Origin: Pelagomonas calceolata
Taxonomy: Eukaryota > Sar > Pelagophyceae > Pelagomonadales > Pelagomonadaceae
Direction of reading: 5' to 3'
Assembly: GCA_918797485.1 (NCBI GenBank)
Contig: CAKKNE010000002.1
Coordinates: 2,074,501 to 2,138,500, forward strand
Length of the DNA stretch: 64,000 nucleotides
Shown here one piece after another: positions 1 to 11,200 of the stretch (positions are counted from its first letter, which is position 1; each line of letters starts with the position of its first letter). A program made the translations under genes and the position numbers. The notes below the pieces were generated by a model. It did not search any database, was not told the origin of the DNA, and saw only the letters and a program-made list of their open reading frames with translations.

Positions 1-1476
1 AGAGACGGTTTCAAAACGCGGGGCGGCCGGCCGGCGGAGGCGGGCCAGCACGGCTTCTGGGAAGAATATTTCAACATCTACAAACTGCTGGACGAACTTA
101 AGCTCGAGGAGGACCCATTGACGGGGTATGCCGAGCAGGGCCAGTACTCGCCCCAGGGCCTGGTCGCGAACAGTGCAATCACCACACCTTCACGCCATCG
201 AGCAGACCCGTCGATGGCGTGTGGCTGACGCGGTCGATCATTCACGCAGGAGGCCATCTGGCCCGTCTACCGGGACAAGCAGAACTTGCCGACAGGCCTA
301 GCGCAAGCACGGTACACGCGCTTCCTCAAGCTCTCTCCTTTGGATTTGGCGACGGCGGCGCCGCTCGTCGCCGCCTTCTCGGAGTTTCTGTCGGACGATG
401 GCGCGTGGAGGCGCTACGACGAGCTCTCGTTTAGAGACCTGTGCACGAAGCTGGGCGTGTCGCGGAAGCTGTACCGGGAAGCGTTCGAGCCCATGATTTT
501 GACGGGCTTGTTCGCGCCAGGCGAGCAGTGCTCGGCGGCCGCGGCGTTAGGTATGGCCTACTTCTTCGTGCTCAAGTCGCAGACGGCATTCGACGTGCGG
601 TGGTGTAGAGGTAACATCGGGGATTTGATCTTCGCTCCCTGGTGTGATCAGTTAAGGGAGCGCGGCGTCACGCTGCAATTTGACACGAGGATTGAAGGTG
701 TAGAGCTTGACGGCGACACGGTGACTGCCGTCAAAGCAGCGGGTGAGACCATCCCCTGCGACGACATCGTCTTCGCGGTGGGGATGCGTGCTCTCAAAGG
801 CCTGGCCAAGTCCCCGGCGCTCGCGTCGCGCGACGAGTTTCGCAGATTCGGCAACTTGAGGGGCACGGACGTCCTTGCGACCCGTCTTTTCTTCGACCGC
901 GACGTCGAGACGCCGTACAGCGCCAACGCCTGCTGGGGCTTCGACGACAAGGTGGGACAGACGTGGTTTGATCTGAAGAAGCTCCACGCGCCGCGGCTGG
1001 ATGACGAGCCCGGAGCGGTGGTGGAAGTTGACTATTATCACGCCGGTTCTCTCCTCGGCCTCTCGGACGCGGAACTCGAGGCCAAAGCAAGGCGGGACCT
1101 CGAGACGATGGTGCCCGCGTTTAAGAGCGCGGAACTCGTCGACGCGGCCGTTGTTCGCCTACCGGAGGCGGTCAATTGGTACTTCCCCGGCAGTTACCAA
1201 TCCTGCCCTACGACTGAATCCGAGTCGCTCCGGAACGCGTACTTCGCGGGCGACGTGGTCAGGGACCTGGGCCACGGGTCGTGGTCGCAGGAGAAGGCCT
1301 ACGTCTCCGGCGTCGCGGCGGCGAACCGCGTCCTGGGCCGTTCGGCGCTCGACGGTGTCGAGTCGTTGCGGCCGGATGAACCGCACGTCGCGGCCGGCGC
1401 GGCGGCGGCGAAAGCGCTTCGGCGGGTCTTCTCGTTCGGGGGTGACGGTCCGAGTCTTGCGTCCGTGCCGTGGTGA
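1..1476 (+). CDS. FAD-dependent amine oxidase / carotenoid desaturase-like protein (5' end missing)
   Basis: Partial gene entering from the left edge; coding segments are 1-162 and 250-1476, joined across an 87-bp intron in phase 0. The joined reading runs GQHGFWEEYFNIYKLLDEL, then SPQGL-EAIWPVYRDKQ, which restores a smooth frame. The GQHGFW segment and the C-terminal block around AYFAGDVVRDLGHGSWSQEK (about nt 1237-1296), followed by a glycine/alanine helix, are typical of the flavin-binding parts of the phytoene/zeta-carotene desaturase and amine oxidase superfamily. The N-terminal dinucleotide-binding GxGxxG would lie upstream of the window. The family oxidises or isomerises hydrophobic polyenes or amines with bound FAD. 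The substrate is not readable here, and a role in carotenoid metabolism is inference from resemblance. The last 40 codons are alanine-rich and probably not part of the fold. Confidence 0.75.
163..249 (+). mobile_element. Introner-type intron in the flavoprotein gene
   Basis: Donor GTCGCGAA (163-170), then an element beginning CAGTGCAATCA and ending ATTCACGCAG, then exon at 250. The core carries CACGCCATCGAGCAG and CGTCGATGGCGTG, also present in the intron at 50842-51052. Flanking 8-mers (GTCGCGAA and GAGGCCAT) agree at only about half their positions, so this copy looks old. The frame is preserved only with the donor at 163. Confidence 0.75.
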
Positions 1477-1728
1477 GTAAATGTGAGATGTGAACTTTCT
1501 AGAGGGCCAACCTAGCGCTCACTAGGTGCCAAGCACTGCCCCAAGGAGAGCGGCCGCCTAGCACGTTGCGGATCGCTCGCGAGCTGCAGATTGCAGCTTG
1601 GTTCTCCTCCACTTCGGTGAGCAGCAGACCAGACGCGCGCCGGCACGAGACGCGGCGCGTTGCTCCAAATTCCATACATTGACCCAGAGCAGTTTCATTG
1701 ACTTAGCGGCGCGAATCGGCACGAAGCG

Positions 1729-4700
1729 ATGGCGAGCAGCGACGACGAGGAGTGGGAGAACGCGCCCGAGGACGAAGACAGCGAGGACGCCGACTTCGAG
1801 CCCGAGGCACCGCCGGACCCCGCGGCGATCCGCGCGGCCTACGCCCGGGAGCAGGCCCAGGCGCCGCCCGCCGCACCCAAGGCATCCGAGCCGGACCCGG
1901 ACGACGAGACGTTAGACGACCTGCGCGCCAAGGCCGCGGCGAGCCAGGAGGAGGCCGCCCCGCCGGCGCCGGCCGCCCCCGCCACGACCGACGGCACCGC
2001 AACAAACGGCGCCGCCGCGCCCGCGACGACGGCCGACGCGGCCTACAGCTTCGTCGAGCTCCCCGCGCCGCTACACAAAGAAGCATCGAGCGACCTCGCG
2101 CCGCGGCTACGACGGGGCCTCGCGTCTGTACTCCAAACGTACGTGATCAACGTCGACGCCACGGCGCTCGTCGAGTCCCCGGACTACGAGTCGATCGTGA
2201 TTGTCGACGCTAACGCGGATCTGAGCGGCGCGGACTTAGCTGGCCAAGTCAAAGGCGGCTGCTGTTATAGGGTCTGGCCGACGGTCGACGGAAAAAGGCG
2301 CTTCATCGAGCTAGCTTTAATCGCCGTGCGCCACGAGCGCCAGGGCCGGGGCGTCGGTGCCGCGCTGATGCGCCGGCTGAAGCAACGCGCTTTGAGAGAA
2401 CGCGGCGCGCAGCGCATTGTTACTTATGCTGACGAGCGGGCCTTTGCTTATTTTAGGAGGCTGGGGTTTTCGCGGACGGTCACCTTACCTTTCCGGGAGT
2501 GGAAGGGCCGCATTGTAGACTACGGCAACGGTGCCGTCGTCGCGGAGCTACGAGCCGACGTCACGGACCCGTCCGCTTCTGCTCGCGTAGCGAGGCAGCA
2601 GATGGGCGGCCGGGCGACCTCCCAGCAGCTCGCGACGGGCGTCACGCGGTGCACGTCCGGACGGCCGAACTGCTACTGCAAGTCGGGGCGGACGCGAGCC
2701 ATCGTGAGGTACGACCCCGAGACGGGCGAAGATCTGGAGGAGTACTGCTCGACGTCGGACGCGGCCCGCAAGCTCAACTTGAGGGGCCCGTCGATCACAC
2801 ACGTCCTGAGTGGGACGACGGAAGACGCCGACGGCCACAAGTTTAGGTACAAGGTCGAGGTGCCCTGGGTGAGGTCAGGAGGCCCCAAGGCCGTGCAAGA
2901 AGTGAACCCGGCTACCGGTGCTGTGATTCGCGAGTTCACCTCGGCCACGCACGCCGCGCGCGTGACCGGGTTTAGTAATGGCACCATCGGCCAGGTCTGC
3001 AACGGGAAGGTGGATAGCGTGGACGGGCGCGTGTTTAGATTTCGAGATTTGCGGGCCTTGCCGTGTTCGGTGTGTGGTTCTGATGGTGAGGCCAATTCAT
3101 TATTATTATGTGACGGCATGAGCGGAAGGTGTCCGTCGACGGCGCATTTCCGGTGTGTTGGCTTAGATAAAGTTCCCGAAGGCGACTGGTTCTGCGCGTC
3201 GTGCCAGGCCAACGGCGGTAAATCGAGAGCCGTGCACGTGCAAGCTCGGAAAAGATCATCAGAACCGGGCGCGCGCAAATCCTCTAGACCTAAAAAACGG
3301 GTCGCCGTCGACGATAAACCAGGGGAAATTCGCAAGTCGTCGCGTCCTAGAAAAGCCACGACCTTTGGGGATGAGGTGGTGACGCCTCCCGGGCTCCCGC
3401 CGCCGCGCGAACTCGTAATCTCGGATGAGCAGGCCGCGGACGAGCGCCGGAAAGCTCAGATGGACGGCTGGACCACGGTGGGGTCCGAGTATTTGGGGAG
3501 AACTGTGAGAAGAACGATTCTAGACGCGGCGGGCCGGCCCGTGTCCTGCAGCGACGGTATTATTCGAGGCTGGCTCGACGCCGCGACGAGCGACTACGTC
3601 GACTCAAGCGGTCAACCAGCGGCGCTGTGGCACGCCTACCTGAGCACGGGGGAACTCGCGGGCGACGAGATCGACCTGGAGCTCTACGAAGTCTTGGAGT
3701 CGCTCGTGCCCGTCCAGCCGAAGGTCGAGGATCCGGAGACGGCGCGCGCGCGCGCCGACGGCTGGCGCGTCGAAGGAAGCGAGTACCTGGGCCGCACCGT
3801 CCGGCGGACCGTGCTCGACGCGAGCGGCCTCGTGACGTCGCACAGCGACGGCGTCATCCGGGGCTGGCTCGACGCCTCTCGGTCAGATTACGTTGATGAC
3901 AATGGCAAGCCCGCCGCGCTGTGGCACGTCTACCTGGCGACGGGCGAGCTGGCCGGCGACGAGATCGACTTGGAACTGCACGAGGTCCAGGACTCGCTCG
4001 TGCCCGAGAAGGTGGATGCCTCCGCAGCGCGGCGCCGACAGGAGGAGGCCGACGCGGCGCTGGCGCGGGCCCTCGCTGAGGCGGACGCCGACGTGCCGGC
4101 GCCGGCGCCGAAACCGGCGCCGCGCAAGCCGCCGAGCCCGAGACCCGAGCCCGAGAGACCCCGGAGCCCACGCGCGGTCCAATGGTCTCTAGCCGAGGAG
4201 CGCGTCATCCGAGCGGCCCAGGCCGAGCTCGGGAACAAGTGGGCGGAGATCGCCAAGCGGCTCCCCGACCGCACGGACAACGACGTGCGACTCGGCGTCG
4301 AAACGCGGTCGCGGCGATGACGTGCGCCGTCGACGCCACCTTCTCTACGCACACAGGTCAAGAACTACTGGTACTCGCAATCTCGCAAGGCCGAGCGCAG
4401 CGGAAGCCCTCGCGGCCAATTGCCGCCGCTGCCGCCGCCGCCACCGGCGCACCTGCCCCACATTGGGTGCCGCCAGGCGGGCTGGGTAGCCGCCTGTACC
4501 GAGTTACTGGCCGTCGTCGAGGCCAAGAGCGGGATCAATGGCATGCGCGACCGCCTCCGGAGCGCCGGCTTCCGCTGCGGCAAGCCGGTAGCGGGAAAGA
4601 CGTACTTCGACATCGCCGTGCCGCTGACGTTTCCCTGCTGCTACGACGTCGCCGGAAAGAACTACGCCGCGAACCAGGACGTGCTGCGGTCGAAGCCCCA

Positions 4701-5262
4701 GCTCGTGAAGTACCTCGAGGGCTGCCTCGCGCTCGCCCGCGAGGAGGCTTCCTACCGCACGGAGTCCGAGCGCGAGGCCGACGCGGACGAGGACGCACGG
4801 CGCGCCGCGGCCGGCGTCCAAGACTCACGCCACGGCCGGCCGTCCGAGCCGGCGTCGGCCGCCGCGCCCGCCGCCGCGGAGGTGCCGCGGACGTCGCCCT
4901 CGCCGGCGCCGACGTCCGAGCCGCCGTCGCCGCCTGAGAACGACGAGCCGAAGCGCCGCCGCGCGGCTCCGGGTTTGAGCTACGCGGAGTACGACGACGA
5001 CGTCGACATGGACCGACCTCCGACGCCCGCCGAAGACGTCGACCTCGCGCGCGCCATCGCTGCGTCGAAGGCCGACATGGCTGCGCCGGCGCCGGCACCA
5101 CTGGACGAGGAGGAGGAGGCCGCGCTCGAGTGCGTCCCGCGGACGGCGCCGAAACCGGCGAGCGCGCCGGCGCCGGCGCCGGCGCCACGCGAGTTCCCCG
5201 AGGACTACTCCGACGTGTTCGGGCCTTCGGCGCCGGCGGCCGTCGTGTCCGAGGAGATGTAG
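1729..5262 (+). CDS. GCN5-type acetyltransferase with NUMOD1-like, PHD, Tudor-like and Myb domains
   Basis: Coding segments 1729-4284 and 4357-5262, 1153 residues. After an acidic, proline-rich leader, residues about 110-285 form a GCN5/PCAF-type GNAT domain. FIEL carries a glutamate near residue 194 at the position of the GCN5 catalytic base, RQGRGVGAALM is the acetyl-CoA loop, and TYADERAFAYFRRLGF matches the KAT2 signature. Two NUMOD1-like helix-turn-helix modules follow (about 324-375 and 388-440), then a PHD finger (about 445-492, CSVCGSDG to WFCASC). A tandem Tudor-like module comes next (about 578-660 and 677-765), both copies containing EYLGRTVRRT and GDEIDLEL, then a Myb/SANT domain (about 816-875). 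The architecture points to a chromatin-bound histone acetyltransferase reading both DNA and histone tails; that role is inference. The Myb domain is complete only after splicing (RTDND-VKNYWY). The last 250 residues are largely disordered. Confidence 0.85.
4285..4356 (+). mobile_element. Introner-type intron inside the Myb domain
   Basis: 72-bp phase 0 intron. Donor GTGCGACT at 4285-4292; the element starts CGGCGTCGAAAC, close to the CGGTGTGGAAAT start of the copy at 40937, and ends CTACGCACACAG; the exon resumes GTCAAGAA. Unspliced reading stops at 4320 and truncates the Myb domain; splicing restores its third helix. Confidence 0.85.
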
Positions 5263-5318
5263 ATGGCTGCTATGTGTAGTGAGAGTAAGCCATGGACTCT
5301 TCGTAGCTTTCGTTTGTT

Positions 5319-5342
5319 GCTAGTGTCTTACATGACGCTAGC
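5319..5342 (+). promoter_or_regulatory. Recurrent 5' palindromic motif, copy 1
   Basis: GCTAGTGTCTTAC, ATGA, then CGCTAGC, about 120 bp before the start of the AlgH-like gene at 5461. One of 13 copies in the window, all near gene starts. Confidence 0.6.
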
Positions 5343-5460
5343 GCACGCAGGCAAGCGTCCGACCGAGGTGGTCAGTGCTACAAGACGCAATCGAACTGGC
5401 AGGCGCTGACAGGCGCTGCCAGGACTCCTGTGCGGCCTGTCAAGGACTGCTGGATCACTC

Positions 5461-6720
5461 ATGGCTCGCCGCATCCTCACACTTTGCCTGACGACCCTAC
5501 GCATCGATGCTCTCCTGGCACCGCCAGCAAGGCTGAGGCATAGAGTCCTGTGCCGCGCGTCGGACGACGAGGCCCCCGAGGTGGAGGAGGACTGGCGCGC
5601 ATTTCGGGCGAGATTGGTCGCCGGCGGCATCCCGACGACGACCGATGCAGATGAGCCAGCGCCAGCGCCGGCGCCGGCGGAGGAGCGCCAGGGCCTGGAC
5701 GAGGACAACGTCAAGCTCGCGACCTCCCAATCGAAGCGACAGGGCGATATGTTAAGAGAGGGCACGTGGGCGCACGAGGTCGGCGCGCCCGAGGTCGGCG
5801 GTCTGTTGCTGCGACTGCCGCTCGAGACGCAGCTCGCGGTTGCGAAGGACTCGCACTGGGGCCAGGAGCTGCGGCGATTCGCGAAGCAGGAGGTAACTCG
5901 AGCGGCGATGGAGGACGCGCGGCGAAAAGGGCTGCCGGCGTCCGAGGCGCCGCCGCCAGAACCTGTGGTGGAGACAGAGGCGGCTTTATATAGAACCGCG
6001 GGCCGGTTCCTGCGGGCGCAGCTCCAGCGCATAGCACAAAAGGGACAAGTAGACGGCTCCGGGCGCTTGGCTATCGATCCGCGGTCACTGGGTGATGCCG
6101 ATCGGCAACTCCTGGACATGCACCAGCGCTACCTCGGCTCCTGGCAGGAGGTCGTCCTCGTGATCAAGGACGACGCGGACGGCGCGGTAGGCGTCGTGCT
6201 GAACCGGCCAGCCGCTACCGAGGGCGCGCCTCATCTTAGTAGGGCGCTCGTCGAGGCGCTCGAGAGTGATGGAGGCGCCAAGGTTACTACAGATGCTTTC
6301 GACGGAGCGTTCGGGAAGACGATCGCCGCCTACGTCGGCAAGCCGGCAGCCAGAGAGGGTGGCTCGGCAAACAAAGCCATGGTCGTCCACGGCCTCGAAG
6401 AGTTGGAGGGCGCGCGGGAGCTGGCTCCGAACCTGGGAATTTATCGCGGCGGCGCGGCGGCGGCGGCGGAGCGCGTCCGCGCGGGCACGGCGGAGCCGCT
6501 CGACTTCCGGTTTTTCATAGGGCGCTACGAGTGGGGCCCGGGGGAGTTGGCCAAGGACGTCCGCGACGGCGTCTACCGGCCGGCGGCCTGCTCGCGCGGC
6601 GTCGCGCTGAAGCAGTGCCTCGGGCTGCCGAAGCCGCTCTGGCACGAGGTCATGGACATGCTCGGCGGTAGCTCGGCGGACGTGTCCGCGCTCGAGCTCG
6701 CGCGACGTAGTGACCAATAA
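5461..6720 (+). CDS. YqgE/AlgH (UPF0301/DUF179) family protein, probably organelle-targeted
   Basis: 419 residues. The C-terminal half (about residues 223-400) is an AlgH/YqgE domain: WQEVVLVIKDDADGAVGVVLNRPA opens it, FFIGRYEWGPGELAKDV is the conserved core, and VYRPAACSRG with LWHEVMDMLG closes it. Plant and algal members are usually plastid proteins of unsettled function, and bacterial AlgH is only loosely linked to regulation. The N terminus (MARRILTLCLTTL, then DALLAPPARLRHR) has a short hydrophobic stretch followed by a basic, acid-poor region, which could be a signal plus transit peptide for a secondary plastid; this is inference. Residues 30-210 are an acidic linker and helical region not recognised. 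The stop lies 12 bp from the stop of the convergent NAD kinase gene. Confidence 0.8.
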   Translation: MARRILTLCLTTLRIDALLAPPARLRHRVLCRASDDEAPEVEEDWRAFRARLVAGGIPTTTDADEPAPAPAPAEERQGLDEDNVKLATSQSKRQGDMLREGTWAHEVGAPEVGGLLLRLPLETQLAVAKDSHWGQELRRFAKQEVTRAAMEDARRKGLPASEAPPPEPVVETEAALYRTAGRFLRAQLQRIAQKGQVDGSGRLAIDPRSLGDADRQLLDMHQRYLGSWQEVVLVIKDDADGAVGVVLNRPAATEGAPHLSRALVEALESDGGAKVTTDAFDGAFGKTIAAYVGKPAAREGGSANKAMVVHGLEELEGARELAPNLGIYRGGAAAAAERVRAGTAEPLDFRFFIGRYEWGPGELAKDVRDGVYRPAACSRGVALKQCLGLPKPLWHEVMDMLGGSSADVSALELARRSDQ

Positions 6721-6732
6721 CTTAGTAAAACA

Positions 6733-7791
6733 TTAAACGACGTTGGAAAAGATCCGCAAGGGCGCCGCGTGGCTCGACACGAGGACCTGGTCCCCCAGCT
6801 CCAGGTCGAAGGCCGTGTGGTGGCCGTCGATATACACCCTACCGTGCTGGCTGTTCCACCGCACCTTCAAGTGGTGCTCCTCGTCCACGAAGCCGTGGGA
6901 CTTGTCCCGGACAAAGGCCACGTCGTCGTTCTCGCCTACCAGGTGCTCTCTCACCAAGTACTGCAGATCCCTGGAGTTCACGTCCACACCCATATCACCC
7001 CCGGCAGAAGCCATCACACCGGTGGCACCGGTAGGCGTCGACACCCACAGACCCGAAGACCACACATTAAACGAGAACTCGTCGGGGTCGTCTGGAGAAG
7101 GGCAGAAGTCGTTCCGGAGCCGATCCAAGCGGAACCGCGACACCGCCGCCGGCGACGGGTGAGCCACGAGGATGTCGTTGAGCGCTGGCGGCATGCGCGT
7201 CTCCGACAGCGAGCCTCTTATTGTAACAGCCAGGCGGTGCCTCTTCTGGATCGCCGCGTCGAGCTCCCCTCGAATAGCGCGCGGCACGACGTCCTCGAGA
7301 TTACGAGCCGATGCAAAACATAAAGCGCCCAACGACCGTCGTTCGTCCGACGTTCGCGAACACGCGCCCAACCGCTCGTGCGCGCGCGTCGGGTCCGAGT
7401 TCACGCCTAAAACGACGGGGCCCCGCGGCTCGTCAGAGGACTGCGAGTCGACGAAGTGCGCAGAAGATAGGACCGTGCCGTCGCCGCCCACCGAGATGAG
7501 CAAATCGACATCATCATCCACATGATGCCTCGACAGCGCATCTCTAGAAACGACGGTGACGCTATCGGCTTCCCGCTTCGCGACGGACACGACCTGCTCG
7601 ACGCACGCCTGGTGGTTCGCGTGGCGCTCCTTGAGGCGCTCCCACCGTAATGCTTTGGGCGCCTTGCCCTGCAGTTTTAATTGAGTGTAGGCCTCGTAGG
7701 GCGTGAACTTGACCACCACTAAGACGCGCTTGTAGCCGATCGAGCGCGTTCCTCGTGGCGCTTGGCGGCGCAGCGCGCGCGCCGCAAGCAT
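6733..7791 (-). CDS. NAD(H) kinase
   Basis: 352 residues starting at MLAARALRRQ; the reading frame is open further upstream to 8040, but this start gives a typical short basic leader and fits the family. GGDGT (102-106) is the nucleotide-binding and catalytic motif of NAD kinases. NDILVAHPSPAAVSRF (205-220) closely resembles plant NADK3/NADH kinase. SSGLWVSTPTGATGVMASAGG is the second conserved NAD-binding loop. The enzyme phosphorylates NAD or NADH with ATP to make NADP(H). The arginine-rich N terminus suggests mitochondrial import, but the NADK3 group is also found in peroxisomes and cytosol. It faces the IQ/ankyrin gene head to head across about 420 bp. Confidence 0.9.
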   Translation of the reverse strand: MLAARALRRQAPRGTRSIGYKRVLVVVKFTPYEAYTQLKLQGKAPKALRWERLKERHANHQACVEQVVSVAKREADSVTVVSRDALSRHHVDDDVDLLISVGGDGTVLSSAHFVDSQSSDEPRGPVVLGVNSDPTRAHERLGACSRTSDERRSLGALCFASARNLEDVVPRAIRGELDAAIQKRHRLAVTIRGSLSETRMPPALNDILVAHPSPAAVSRFRLDRLRNDFCPSPDDPDEFSFNVWSSGLWVSTPTGATGVMASAGGDMGVDVNSRDLQYLVREHLVGENDDVAFVRDKSHGFVDEEHHLKVRWNSQHGRVYIDGHHTAFDLELGDQVLVSSHAAPLRIFSNVV

Positions 7792-8212
7792 GATGCAGTG
7801 GTGAGTAGCAGTGGTGAGTGGCCAAGATTTATGCGTCGCCGCTTTAGGATCAACGTGGAAACGACAGATTGATCGTACAAACGCCTGCAGCTTCGTGTAA
7901 CTGTGCTGGATAGGTGAGCTTTTGCCACTGCGATGTTGCTCCAGCCAGCACAAGCCCAAGCCAAGCAATGTGCGGGTTCGCGCAGGAACACTCGTCGCAA
8001 GCGCTCTCAAGAGAAGCCTCTGTGAGTGCCGTCCTAGCAACAGCTGGTTTCTGTCGGGTTCGAGCCAGTTGGGGCAGCGCCAGCAGCTCGTAAATCGGGC
8101 ACAAAGGCTGCCCTCTGCCCTCTCTCGATCACCGGAATGCGCGATCGAACGAACTCATGCAAGGGCTGCGAAGCCTCAACCCATTACCCATGAGCCAACA
8201 GCCCTAGCAGCC
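7792..8212. other. Divergent intergenic region, no gene seen
   Basis: 421 bp between the NAD kinase start and the IQ/ankyrin protein start. The plus frame is open from 7922 but contains no recognisable domain before the Met at 8213, so it is taken as 5' untranslated sequence. No copy of the recurrent palindromic motif is present. Confidence 0.5.
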
Positions 8213-11200
8213 ATGCCCCGGGCACCCCCTGGTGGCAAGCCGCGGCCGCCGCCGACGCGGCCCAAGATGCAGTCCGTGGGCGAGGATGATAGCGACGAGG
8301 AGAGCTTCGCCTTCGTCGTGCCGAGCCGCCACGGCTCGCCGCGCGAGCCGAGCCCCCGCATCCCGGTGCTCTATAATGTCGGCAAGGAGAAGCCCCGGCC
8401 CCCGCCGGGACGACCACCGGTGAAGAAGGACGCCTCGGCGGCGGTCGCCGCGGCGAACGCCATGTGGGACGCCATGGCTACTGATCCGGAGGCTTTGGCT
8501 GGTCAAAACGCGTTGGCCACGGATCCCATTATTAGAGGGGCGCAAAGGGACTCCTTCGACGATTATATCGGCGCCCGTCGCCTCTCCGACGACCTGGGGG
8601 ACGACTTCCCGGCCGACGACGAGACCACGGCGAACGCGTTCGTCGTGCCTTCCAGAAGCCAAAGTAGATCGAGAAAACCGGCACCACCGAAGAAGCCACC
8701 TCCAACAAAAAAGCGTGCTGCACCGGTGGAGTCGTTATCGTCGGACTCGGACTCGTCCCTCAGTGACTCGGACGACTCGGGCGTCGGATTTGTCGTGCCC
8801 ACGAAACACAAGGCCCAGCCGTCGCAGGCGGCCATCGAAAGAGCAAGGAGAGCGTCGCAGGGCCGGCGCGAGGCCTCCTCGTCGGAGGGCCGCCGCGACG
8901 AGGAGTCGAAGCCTTCTTCGCAAGCTGTCGAAAGAGCCAAGGCCGCGTCGATGCGGGCGAAGATGGCGCACAAGCCGGCGCCCCCGAAGGGCCCGGCGCC
9001 GCCGATGGCTAGGCCTTCCGCTCCTTTATCTGTCGCTACTGAAGGTACACTGTCCCGGACGGGTTCATTTAGAGGGCCGCCGCCCAGAGGCCCGCGGCCG
9101 CCGCGGGGCCCGCCGCCACGTACAAACTCGTCGTCTTCTCTGGTCAGGACGGGCTCGCAACAACACCTAGTAAGAAAGGACAGCTGGCGCGACGTCCACC
9201 AAGGTTTGGAAAGAAAGGACAGCTTCCGCGAGCCGCCGAAGATGCCGCGCACGGCCTCGTCCCAGAACTTGACGCGCGCCGGCTCGAGCCAAAACCTGGT
9301 CAGGAAGGGCAGCTTCCGCGCGCCGCCGCCGGGCCAGCCCCGGCCGCCCGGCCGACCGTCGACGAGTGATGGTAGAGGACTAAAAGCTCCAAGCCACGCG
9401 CAGCTCGCCGCCGCGCGCTGGGCCGCGCGCAAGGGCCCGTCGGGCGCGCAGGCCCTGGCCGCCGCCGAGCGGCGCGAGCCGCCGCCGCGCGGCATGGTGC
9501 CGCCCGGAGCTGCCCCTGGTTTTAATCAAGAAGGCCCGCGGCCGCCTCAAAATAGACGGGAAAGGGCCGAGGCCGCGCCGGCGCGAGCGTCACTCCAACA
9601 GGAGAAGCCCCGTTCGATGTCACCGGCGCCGCCATCAAAGGCCCCAGATCTCAGAGACGCGCGCGCGGCTCGTTTAGCCGCGCAGCATGCCGGTGGAGGG
9701 AATAAGCGACGGAAGCTCGAGGACGACGAGGATGACGATGTTGGTAAAAGAGTAGCGATGCGGCGGCCGGCGTCGACGGAGAATCTGTTCGACACGGGCG
9801 ACCTGGGCGCGCCGTGGCGCGACCCGGCTCCTACACTCGCGCTGACGCGGAAGGCGTCGCAACATAACCTTACGAGGGCGGCGAGTGCTGCCAATGTGAT
9901 GGGCTTGGAGGAACCTCTCCTACAAACGGTGGCGCGGGATTTAGCAAGGCAGAATTCACGTCAAGATGTACTGAAGCGGCCCGCCTCGACCAACAACATG
10001 GCCCTGCCGGATCGGGTCACGGTACGGAAGCGCGCGCCGCCCGGCACTCCTTCGCACCGTTCACCGCCGAGCCACCCGCCGCCCACGCAAAACAAGGGCA
10101 AGGCGCCGCCCGGCCCGCCGCCGGGGCCGCCGCCGGGCCACAAGCTCCACATTCCCGGAAGAAGTGCACCGGCGAAGCGGTCGGCGCCGCCCACACCCAA
10201 AGCTAATAGGCCAGCGGCACCGTCACAGCCGCCGGGCAAGGACCCCATTTTTGATACTGGAGTGATTACCAAAAGAAGCACTGGTAGAGCCCCTCCACCG
10301 AGGGAAGGTAGACCCCCACCGGAAAAGGAGACGGCCCTCGTGATAAAGAAGAAGCCCGTCCCATCATTGGATCTGGGCAGCTGGGCCTGCCCGCTCTGCA
10401 CCTTCCGCAATTCTCCTCAATCGGAAACGTGCGCGACGTGCCATCGCGCGCGCGGCGACGCAGAAAAAGCAGCTGAAAAATTATGGGCCGGCCCGCCCGC
10501 TCCCTCGACGACCGGCCGCCCGCCACCCCCACCGAAACCAAGAGCGGCACCTTTGATCGATTCACGACCGGAGGAGGACGCCCTCGCGACCAAAAGACGA
10601 TTGCTCTACTACCGGAAGAAGCCGCCCCCGAAAAGGCCCAAGATCATGCGCCCGCCGCGCGCGCCTGGTACTCAACCGCCGGCCCACGCCCTGCCGGCTG
10701 GGGTTGTGTACAAGGAATCTCCCCGACGGAAACGACGACGAGAGAGACAGCAAAGGCGGAAAGCGCACGCCGTCCAGAGCAAACACTTCACGTCGACGTA
10801 CAACAAGGACTGGGAGGACGCCAGGGCTTCTAGGCCTCTATCTCTAAGAGAGACGGCGGACCGGGGCTTCAAGACCGCGCAGAGTGCGCTGGACGCTGTG
10901 CCTGAAGGCGTGGTGTTGAACGAGCTGAGAGATATTGGTGGCGTGCCCTGCGGCATCACGGTCATCCAGAAGGAGTGGCGAGCGGTGGTTCATGCCGTTG
11001 ATTTGGAACGGGGCGACGAGTACTCGGCGTCTTCGGAGTTGCATGCTCGGTATGTGGAAGCGGCGGCGCCCACGCCAGACCAAAAAATAAACTTATATAG
11101 GGAGCTCGTGGACGCCTGTGCTTTTAGAAGTACCTTAGAAGGTCGAAGGAAGGCCCAGCGCAAGTTGGAAGTGATGCCGTCTCCCAGACTAAGTGCGGCG

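Noticed and set aside
1511-1526. Short inverted sequence CCTAGCGCTCACTAGG upstream of the acetyltransferase gene
   Set aside because: It resembles the two arms of the recurrent motif without the centre, but it is too short and diverged to count as a copy.
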